Translations under genes and position numbers: made by a program | The notes under the pieces: model-generated | The model's input: the letters and a program-made list of their open reading frames with translations, nothing else | Database searches by the model: none | What the model was told of the DNA's origin: nothing | Part shown: positions 1 through 9,500 of the stretch, piece after piece | Layout: each line of letters opens with the position of its first letter | How positions within the stretch are numbered: position 1 is the stretch's first letter | Assembly (NCBI GenBank): GCA_000226015.1 | Contig: JH154188.1 | Span: 248,503-282,476 of the forward strand | Source: Mnemiopsis leidyi | Taxonomy: Eukaryota; Ctenophora; Tentaculata; Lobata; Bolinopsidae | Length of the DNA: 33,974 nt | Direction: 5' to 3'

Positions 1-137
1 CTTGCTACACGTTGCATAGCCCTGCTGCCGCGAAGCGGCAGCCTCCGGCGCGCGCGCGGAAGCGCGCGGCGGCGTGAGACAAACAAAAGCTGTGGCTGCC
101 ACTTCGCGGCAGCAGGGCTAAAAAACGTGTAGCAAGT
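1..137. repeat. Fold-back (inverted-repeat) element, left-edge copy
   Basis: The first and last ~40 bases of this stretch are near-perfect reverse complements. The left arm reads CTTGCTACACGTT then TAGCCCTGCTGCCGCGAAG; the right arm ends CAGCAGGGCTAAAAAACGTG then TAGCAAG. The centre is very GC-rich (CGCGCGCGCGG), unlike the AT-rich surroundings. This is the structure of a small fold-back or MITE-type non-autonomous DNA element with no coding capacity. It begins at base 1, so a target-site duplication cannot be checked and the element may be cut by the window edge. Confidence 0.75.
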
Positions 138-623
138 TGCTTGGGGACCTTAGTCTTTTGATTTTGTTTCAACGGGCGATGCGCGGCTAGAAATGCGTGA
201 CAGCGCGTGATGGCCGCGACAGTAGGTTATCAACCTACAAATTTTGTTGAGAGGAAAACGCGACGTAGAGAGAGCCGCGCGGCGTCCGATAAGTAGCAAG
301 ACCATAGGTGGTCTTTATTTTTACATGGTATATTTGTTATTTAATGAACCATAATTTAATTATTCTTTCTCTAAATTATTCTTTTCTTTTTGGGCCACTG
401 TAAAAAGACCGGGGCATCGAAAAACATAAAACAGTAAAATGCCTCATAATCTTCGCATTTGAATTACCTGGTGCTGCGTGGCTCTTTTTATGTTTTTATA
501 CGATTGTTGCCGGTTGTCGTGAACAGTAAAGACTTAGGTTGTAGGTACCTAGGCAACATTTGTCTCACGTTGTGACCAGGACCCTTTTCAAAAAAAAATT
601 TTAAAAATTTGAAAATATTCCGG

Positions 624-680
624 GGGCTTCGCGCGCGCCAAAGGCTGCCGCTTTGCGGCAGCAGGGCTAGGCAATGTGCG
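624..680. repeat. Fragment related to the left-edge fold-back element
   Basis: Contains GGCTGCCGCTTTGCGGCAGC followed by AGGGCTAGGCAATGTG, close to the right arm of the fold-back element at 1-137 and preceded by a similar GCGCGCG tract. It is probably a second, partial copy or part of a larger composite of the same family. Confidence 0.5.
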
Positions 681-1584
681 CAGCGGCAGCTCTGCGGCTT
701 CAGGCTTGAACATTGAAGTGTGAAAATGGGCAGCGACGTGAGGCAAAACACTTTTTAAAAGTTGCTAGTATCTAATCAGTATTTTATATTTGCTAAACTG
801 CATAAATCACCTTGACACTTTATCTTAAAAAGGTGTTCCCAACAAGCAAAGTTTTTTTGTGCCGTTTTGTAACGTGTAAGTTGTCGAGGTGTTACCCGAC
901 CCGCGCGCGGCTTGCAGTTTTCTGCTCTCCCCGTTTCGTTAGAACGTTAGACCGATATCATCTCGTCAACATGTAAGCAATAGGTTGGACAAGCAGCATT
1001 TGTTGCAGAGAGAAACACAAAAATTTGAGAAACACAAAAATTTTAGAGAGACACAAAAATTGTTTATTTATCGCCACAATCAATTTATAAAGTATATTCT
1101 AAATAAATAAATAAATAAATAAATAAAAATCAAATTTTACACAGCAATACATGGATAGATATTCAATAATTTAATGGAGCTTCTATGCTGTGAAGGATGA
1201 AACAAATCAAAATTTTCTGTTAGTAGCACACCCTACTAAGGCCAAGGTAAACAATATGAGTTACAGAAAATAGAATGTATCATATAAGAATATCTCCTAA
1301 AGCCATATCGAAATTTTATACAAAAATAAACTATGGTTAACATTAAACTGACATATTACTGTCTTGGTTCGAATTAAATAAACTGTTGATAATAACCCTT
1401 TTAAAACTGGGAAGTCATAAAATTAGATCTATGTACAATAAATAAATCATTATAATAAATAGAAATTTTAATAGACCCTTAGAATTGGGAATATTACAAC
1501 AAGGTTTTATGCTATTAACATTTTATTGTGTGTTAATATGTTGTAGTTGGAAACAACAACATCCTCTGTTATTTCACATAAAGT
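681..1584. other. Non-coding flank, no gene seen
   Basis: AT-rich sequence with an (AAAT)n run at about 1102-1126 and a short repeated AGAAACACAAAAATT-type motif at about 1010-1060. No supported exon, RNA gene or element was found. Confidence 0.5.
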
Positions 1585-1818
1585 TCAAATTCGATTCAAA
1601 TAATGGATAAAAGTAATAATGGTTAAGTTATCAATTGTGATGCTATCAAAGATCATGCTTTCAGCCATCGCCATTGCAGCCTGCATAAGTTTGATAATGA
1701 GTTTCAATTCGTTACCATGCACTCTGAACACCTGATGCTCTGATAGTGACAGTATTGGATCAGCTGGTGAAAGGACATACACGCTTTTAAGCTTTCGTAT
1801 GCCCTTTATGCTGGGACA
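1585..1818 (-). CDS. Possible exon of an unidentified minus-strand gene
   Basis: Read on the minus strand, a plausible acceptor (GTCAG before TGTCCC at 1818) opens a frame of 77 codons ending in TGA at 1585. It begins CPSIKGIRKLKSVYVLSPAD and contains HGNELKLIIKLMQAAMAMAE. The composition looks protein-like and helical, but I recognise no family. No partner exons were found between here and 2688. The last ~15 codons are low-complexity and hydrophobic, so the true exon may end earlier at a donor. It could equally be a chance open frame or a decayed gene piece. Confidence 0.25.
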   Translation of the reverse strand, partial: CPSIKGIRKLKSVYVLSPADPILSLSEHQVFRVHGNELKLIIKLMQAAMAMAESMIFDSITIDNLTIITFIHYLNRI

Positions 1819-2688
1819 CTGACACTACTGGTGAAACAAAGTGTATCTATTTTGAGTAGATTTAGACATTCGTTAGCATGGCTGGCAGCATAGACAGGAG
1901 CTTCCACGTTAAGAGTTGCACTCGTTTAAGTCGATTCTCAAAGCTACATTGTACAACTGAAAGCTACATCGTTTTGCGTTAGAACGTCCAAATTAAATCT
2001 TTAGCGACTTTTATAGTTTTATATGCTTGCTTACACTTGGATATTTTTGTTCCTTTGATCTTGCATTCAGAACGAACATTGCCTCACATTGCGGCCCACT
2101 AAGCGATTGCCGTGAGGCTGTCGCTCAACATACAATCTTGTAGCAGGCCAGACGATGTCAGTCTTTTAATATCATTGCGATATGTAGATCTAGAGAGGTA
2201 GATTTATCAATATAACTTAGATAGTGAGTGATTTTATTGGTCGTGATTTATAAAGCTCATTACTTACCTCTACCATTCATTCTTTAAATTTTAAAGTATT
2301 ATTACTGATTTTGTGTGCTTAACATTGTAGTATATTCAGCTACCCGCTACCTTAACCAACTGTCTTGTTAATGATGGCAGACAGGTAGCTTTGTTTGGTT
2401 TGCCGCCTTATCTATCAATCTTAACATTGTGTTTTCGAGATCCAAAAATTGTGAACAGTTTCTGCTGTTCAAAGTTGCTCTTTATCTTTTCATAGTTTTT
2501 AGGTCCAGCTGCTGCACAATTCTGCTAGCTTTTTTCAATTTAATGTTAGCTTTTTTTGGGAATTAGTGCACAGAAAGCTGCTCAATTCTAAGGAGTAGGG
2601 ACTGATGTCGTGATGCTAAATATTTTGATGACATTCATACTAATTTTCTTATTAACTGCTTAGCACCGAATTGACATAGAAGCCTATC
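1819..2688. other. Upstream region of the POLR1D-like gene
   Basis: No coding exon is supported. A candidate splice acceptor (CTGCTTAG) ends at about 2664, 24 bases before the start codon of the next gene, so a 5' UTR intron or a trans-spliced leader is possible. Confidence 0.4.
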
Positions 2689-3129
2689 ATGGCTTCATCG
2701 AAAACTCTGGATGAAGAGGCTGTAGAGGCATTATTGGCCGAGGCCAGACGAATGCGAAGTATGGAAGGAGACTTTGGCTCTGCTGCATGGACACCTAAAC
2801 CTGTTTCTAAAGTGCCTAACAAAAGATTTGTCCGAAACATAATACATCATTCTGTTCAGCACAATGCAAGGACAAAATCTGATAAGAGTCACTCTAGTAC
2901 ACAGGTAACCAATGTAGCACAGGTATCTGAAAGTCCAGTCTGTGAGAAAAAATGCTCCAATGGGCATGGGAGACATAATCATTGTCTGAATATTGGTAAA
3001 AAGAAGTCTAAATCAAAATCAGAAATGTTCAGGAATAATAGTTTAAAGCTTAAAAATAAGAAAAGACATTGTTCCACAGATAGGAGCCCTGACTTCCAGA
3101 AACATATCAAATTATCAGGCAAAACATGA
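2689..3129 (+). CDS. POLR1D isoform-2-like small basic protein
   Basis: A single open frame of 146 codons. An in-frame TAG lies four codons before the ATG, fixing the start unless an intron intervenes. Residues 8-56 hold a helical segment (DEEAVEALLAEARR) followed by GSAAWTPKP and PNKRFVRNIIHHSV. From memory this matches the conserved part of the vertebrate protein listed as POLR1D isoform 2 (EELLKEAKR..., a Gly-Trp segment, then NKRFLINTIKNTL). That protein comes from the POLR1D locus but is unrelated in sequence to the RPAC2 polymerase subunit, and its role is poorly known. The rest (about 57-146) is a Lys/Ser/His-rich, probably disordered tail that could hold nuclear localisation signals (KKKSKSKS, KLKNKKR). 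No RPAC2 coding sequence is visible upstream, so here the gene seems to stand alone. Atlastin starts only 426 bp downstream on the same strand. Confidence 0.65.
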   Translation: MASSKTLDEEAVEALLAEARRMRSMEGDFGSAAWTPKPVSKVPNKRFVRNIIHHSVQHNARTKSDKSHSSTQVTNVAQVSESPVCEKKCSNGHGRHNHCLNIGKKKSKSKSEMFRNNSLKLKNKKRHCSTDRSPDFQKHIKLSGKT

Positions 3130-3555
3130 TAGACACCATGTACCTAGTGGTTAATACCGCTTAGCTCAATCTGAAATTTCAGAAGAGATGTAACATTCTA
3201 AACTCAAATGTTTACAAGCTGAAGTGTATAATTTTATAAGAAGTTTATAATATTGCCCTAAGTATGAGGCTGGGTTCAGTATTCAAATTTCTGCCATGGG
3301 GTACATAACCTTTTGATATCTGTACATTTATATTTTATAATCTGAACTTTACGATCACAGCAATACATGATTATTCAGAGTATAAATGAAATCCAAATTA
3401 AACAATCCCTCAATATAGGAAATGAGATTTGATCCAATAGCTGCAGTTGGTTGTGTCAACTAAATCTTACCTGACCTATAGTCTGGTTTTGTGAATCTAC
3501 CTTTTCCAGTCAGGTCCAAGTTCAGATTTCTAACATTTAAATCTTTAATTCAGCA
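3130..3555. other. Short spacer between the POLR1D-like gene and atlastin
   Basis: Contains the 3' UTR of the upstream gene and the 5' region of atlastin. No clear AATAAA is seen. It ends in a good acceptor (TTTAATTCAG, last base 3553) only two bases before the atlastin ATG, so the atlastin 5' end is produced by splicing, either in cis or possibly by trans-spliced leader addition. Confidence 0.5.
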
Positions 3556-6500
3556 ATGGCAGAGGATTTGAATAATGACAGTTCAGAGTCAGATACCTTT
3601 GAAGTGATAGATACCAATGGTAAGCATTCCACTGAGTGAAGGTTCACAGATTATTCATGATCATTCATTATGCATTATTGTTTCTGCTAGAGTATGATAC
3701 AAAATATTTCCAAAAATTGACATTTACATTTTACATTTTGATAAGAAGTAGGACTGCTAATGTGGTTGCGTATAACATCTTATAACAAGGAATCCTACTT
3801 CTTATCAAAATTACGAAGAAAACCCTATACTACACACCACATTTTACATTAAATCACATTTTATAATGTACAAGTTCTAAAAACTCGTAACTTCACCCAG
3901 CGATACTTAAGGAAAGTAATTAAATTCCGGCCATGGCAGTTTTTGGTACCTACCAAATTCACTGTAATGTGCCTTACATATCTTTTAACCTCAAGTGATT
4001 TGTAACAAATATTCGCGGGTGGAGGGAGGCACCTTCATGATTGATCATTGCAATAATTGTTTTAATTGTTTCTTCAGGACCTGTACAGATAATAAAAGAT
4101 AACGGTGACCACACATTCACATTGTGTGAAAATGACTTGGCTACCATACTCATGTCTAAAAACTTGAAGGACACTCCTGTTGTAGTAGTATCTGTTGCAG
4201 GTTTGTGATCAGGATTCAGGCAAGATATACGTTTTTCTGTCTGTCTCCTTTTGTATTAATTTCACTTGGCTCTAATATTGTAAGTGTTATTAGTAAAAGG
4301 CATAACTTCATTCCTAGAATAGCACAGCCTGTTGAAACTTATCTGGCTTAAATATCTTTAATGACAGTTTAAGCCATTCTTTCATCTAATTCTTCTGGAC
4401 TTCTGGACATATTCTTTACCTGAGTTGTTGTTGTTTAATTTAGGCACAACTTTGGAGGCACTTAATGATTGCAGTTAAGATCTTGATCTTATTTATCAAT
4501 GAATACAAAAAGTCACACAACCATGTTTTAGGTGCGTTTAGAAAAGGAAAGTCGTTCCTACTAGATTTTATCCTGCGATATTTAACCTGTGAGGGTCGGC
4601 CTGGGTGGATGGGCGATCCTGAAGAGGAACTTACTGGTTTCAAATGGAGGGGAGGAACTAACAGGTATGTTAAAAACAAAATGTTATCTCTAGACACTTG
4701 TATTTCATACACTGTTACATAAACGGCACATTGTTATCTCTAGACACTTGTATTTCATTGACTGTTACGTTAAGAGCACACTGTTATCTCTAGACACTTG
4801 TATTTCATTGACTGTTATCTGTACACATCTCTACTTCATCATACATCTAGACACAGGTGCAGTATGGTATCACGTACAGTTCAATCGGTAAGCAGCTTGT
4901 TTAGATGAAAAAGCTGGAAATTTTACTGAAGTTTCCTTATTTCAGGGAAACGAGCGGTATATGGGTGTGGGGACAACCTTTCATTAGAACAAACCCAGTG
5001 ACTGGAGAGAAGGTAAACTCTAGTGACTTTTTAGTGTCCACAATTTAATGCTGAATCTTAAGTACCCCTCTTAAATACTGGCTCCTGAAGTCTTGAGTTT
5101 TGTCAATTACTTCCAACTTGTGGATAGGATTTGGAAGTCATCAGCTCTTGCAGGGTTCGTGTTAGATTTCCCCTATTTCGAATAACACACTTCCGTATTA
5201 ACATCGCCGAAAATTTCATCTTCAGTTTCGATCACGTGACCAAAACTCTACCCAATCAGGTGGCCATATTGCTGATGGACACTCAGGGCACATTCGACAA
5301 CCAGGCTATAGTTCGGGACAGTGCCACAATCTTCGCCCTCTCCACCATGCTCAGCAGTATTCAGATCTATAACATATCCCAGGTGAGTAATTACTTAGGG
5401 GGTACTGTCCATGAGACATGATTATGACACCCTGATATTTTTCTTGCGGTCAATGATCAAAGAACTTAACCATGACCATGAAAAATTTAGATTTTCGCTA
5501 TGGTCATGGTTAAAATTTTGGTCAGAAATCCAAACATACGTCAAATAGTACAAAATCGTGCTCAAATTTTAAGCTGTTATGCCTAAGAGAAAACAAATTT
5601 TATTCATTTAGTTTCCTACGACGGACTTGTTAGATCTCACTAAGCACTTTACTGGCTCCACATGTTATGTTTATAATTATTATGTTTATAATTATTTCTG
5701 TGTAAACTTTGATTAAATCAAAATTCAATATTGAACTGTATTTCGTAATTCTTCTACATCCTAATATCTTCACATTACGTGTAACAAACGTTTTACATAA
5801 CTTTAAGTCCGTGACCACCGTTTCATGCCTCTCTGAGAAATTTGCCACATTTTGACTGCTGCTAAGACAATGGGGCAGTACACCACAAAATACTGTACAG
5901 TGTATTCGTGTATACACGTACATATTGTATTCGTCATATTGTACTTATCATGTTTTAGTAATGATGCCGAAACGCTCGTCAATTCTAACAATACCTTGAT
6001 AACTCTCTGTCAGTATCTCATAGTGCTTTTGTGTACATGCAAAGTTTACAATTCGGACGTCAAACCCAAAGTCGGTTCTTGAATTACAAATCTGCACTCC
6101 GATGTATTCAGACACAATGGAAGTAATACCACCGGACCAACTGTGACTAGGACCTGAAGAGAATTATGAAGTGGTGAATTGTTGAGTTGAGTATAGAATT
6201 GAGAGTTAGATTAATGAGATATTTCAACTTGATGAGTTCAGATGAAATTAACCGATAACCAATGTGCGCATGTGCAAGTCATTGCAGAATTATATTGCAT
6301 CATCTATGTCGTGTATGTATACAAGTGCAGTATCGCGGGCATAATTACGAAGTTTTTGTACACAATCGAGGCGTATCATGATTTAAAATGGGGAGTACCT
6401 AGAAGTACACTGAATTTACTGTCGGTAGTATCACTTCCGCTTAACATCCACTAGGCTAACACATTGTCATACACTACTGGGTGGCACTTTTAATACATGT

Positions 6501-9500
6501 TCTGTGTATTTTATAGTTTATTAGGTGTATTGTACTGTGTAATAGCGTGTATTGTACTGTGTATTATTATGTGATATGTGAACTGTGCGGTTCTGCATTT
6601 GTAACAATGTGACGTGTAATAATAGCCGACTAGATTAGAAGTTTTTGTGACTGTTTTGATTGGTCCTACCTAGCTACTTATTGGTCGATCTCTGCTACAT
6701 TGTTACGACCCCGCCCCACAAGTAGTGACATGTTTTATTACGTCTGTGTAATGGGCGAGTAAGGATCATAATTTTGTAGAGTGCATGCAGTGATATCTGG
6801 CTTAATTTACACAACTCATGTTTTATCATATCACATGTACCGTTCAATACATGTTGTGTCAATGTGTACGATTTTAAAATGGGTACAGTTTGAACTGCTC
6901 CTTAATTTACCGGCAAATTTCTTATTCTCAATTTTGTTGAATTACAAATAAGTGAAATAACGGTATACCAATTGCATCGTCTATAAGGTTTTGTAATATA
7001 AATTGTATCCAGTGTCTGAAACACAACACATATTATAGATGTGTACTACACAGTTAATTGAATTATCTACGCAATACAGTACATGCCGAAAAGAAATTCG
7101 AGAATCGTATCATACGTGTTATATAAAATTTTCTGATAATACGGAATTTCGCACTGCAATAACTCGACTGCATTCCAATGTAATGGCTCAATTACATGGA
7201 CTAATTCATCACTTCGTTGATAATCAATATCCTACTGTTACGACAGATTTGAATGTTACCGAAACATTTCGGCAAATGAGTTAGGACGATTAAAACATTT
7301 ACACCTATTTACTGACTACCAGCTATTAATTTCAGCAAATAAGCGAGGTTGATTGACAACATTTACAAATATATATAGGGCTATTTAACGACTATCAATT
7401 TCAGCAAATAAGTGAGGACGACTTACAACATTTAAAAATATTTAGGGCTATTTAACGACTATCAATTTCAGCAAATAAGTGAGGACGATTTACAACATTT
7501 GCATCTATTTACTGACTACGGACGATTAGCAATGCAAGACGATAGTAGTGACTCCAAAACGAAGCCTTTTCAGGTACAGATATGATATCTCTGTATGGTC
7601 TAACTTGATCCCCATTAATAAAGTTTGCTCTGGGTAGTTATAACGAATTCCTGCATCTAAGAGAAAACTGATATGCTAATAAGGCGAAAGTTACAGTTAA
7701 AAAGGATTTGTAGAATAGCAAAAATGTTATTGTGTTTTATATGGGCACAACACCAAACACATCGGCGTTTCTATTCATACTTTTCGTAAAATTAGGGCAA
7801 CGCATTTTTTAATGATATCCGTTTTGTTAGCACTGTTTTTTACTTGAATCTATTATATTGTAGAGACCTTGCTTTGCAGAGGTTGGAGTTTTTGATCAGA
7901 GATTGGGCGTTTGAATACGAATTTGAACTCGGTGCTACAGGTGGAAAGAATTACTTGAATAAAATTCTTGCGGTAAGTTCCAGACATGAATCTATGGCAA
8001 GTTTCCAATTCCGAAACTGTTTTTAGCCGCCAAGAAAAGTTCTCGATCAGGATGCCGCCGTTATTGTAGGAAGACGCGAGAATCTTTTTCTGTGTAAAAT
8101 CCCCCTATTTTCGCGCAAACTAACGCGCGGCGTCATTTTCAAAATTAGCTGGCATATCGATTTGATTGTTTACGTAATCACTCTACGAATGGGAAGGGTA
8201 ATGCCCGCTTATTGAAGATTCGTCCCTTTTGCCCTAAGAGTAAGATAGGATATCGTTCCTTATGGAACAATACTCAAGTTAAGCATCGTTGGATCGTCAA
8301 AGATAATGATTCAACTCTGTCTTTCAAGTCGAAATGTGATCTGTTCGTCTTTGAACTTCGCGCGTTTCGCAGTTTATGGATGATTAGCCGCTCTAATCAA
8401 TCAGCGCTGATTATGACGTAGAATAACAATGGGTAGCTTTACTCCAAGATTCCTTTCTAAAACAGTTGAAATTACGCAGGTATCGGAAAATCAGCACGAA
8501 GAGTTACAGGAGGTCAGACATCACATAAACAACTGTTTCGAGAACGTCGGATGTTTCCTCTTGCCCTACCCTGGACGGACTGTCGCTTCAAAACCCCAGT
8601 TTAATGGAAAAATCTCTGGTTTGTCAGCGTTAATATCACTTTTTCCTATCATATTTGTATATTGGTTTGAGAGGTGGTTCTGCGTTTATTTAGGCTTACA
8701 ATGCTAAGTTGTTTAGCTTTGCTAATTAACTCTGATACTCAACTAAGTTACTCTGTTGCTTAACTAAGTTAGCTTTAAATGACATGTTATTTTCTATATC
8801 ATATAATTTGATTGTACAGGTATAAAATAAATTTAGAGTTTTACTTACTACTTACTAATGTTAACCCCTCTTAATGGCTTTAAAGGATAATTGATAAATC
8901 ACACAAGAAGCGTTTTTTTAAATCACAAACCTCAGTTTTAGTTTCGTTAATTCGAAAACTACTAAATCTAAGACAGTTTTTGTTACCACTGAATCCCAGA
9001 TATGGAAGACGATTTCGCTAAAGGAATAGAAAACCTAATTCCCTACTTCCTTCACGAGGACATTCTCCAGTCTAAGAAGATTCACGGACAAACGCTGAAG
9101 GGCAAAGATCTTTTGTACTATTTCAAGGTAAATGTCAAAAATCTATTTTCTGTTCGGATTTGTAATGTTACAAGTTCGTCATATGCATATCCAGGTTCAT
9201 TTGAAATGCCAAAACTTCCAAATTAATTGTTAAATTTTTGCTGTATTCGATAGAGTTATAAGTCTAAAATAACACAACACTTACTTCTAACTCAACTGTA
9301 CTCTTCAGAGTTACGTTGAGATCTACCAACAAGACACACTACCCGAACCGATGACCATGTTACGAGCAACAGCAGAAGCCAACAACCTGTCCGCCCTGGC
9401 GTCAGCCCAGGAGAAGTACACTGAAAACATGGACAAGGTTTGTGTAGGTTGACACCGTGGTTTCAGCTGTACAATATATCATTTGTGGTCTGGGGGTCCA

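Noticed and set aside
2041-2170. Possible short structured RNA or exon around GTGAGGCTGTCGCTCAACAT.
   Set aside because: No match to a known snRNA or tRNA that I can recognise, and the minus-strand frame is short and unsupported.
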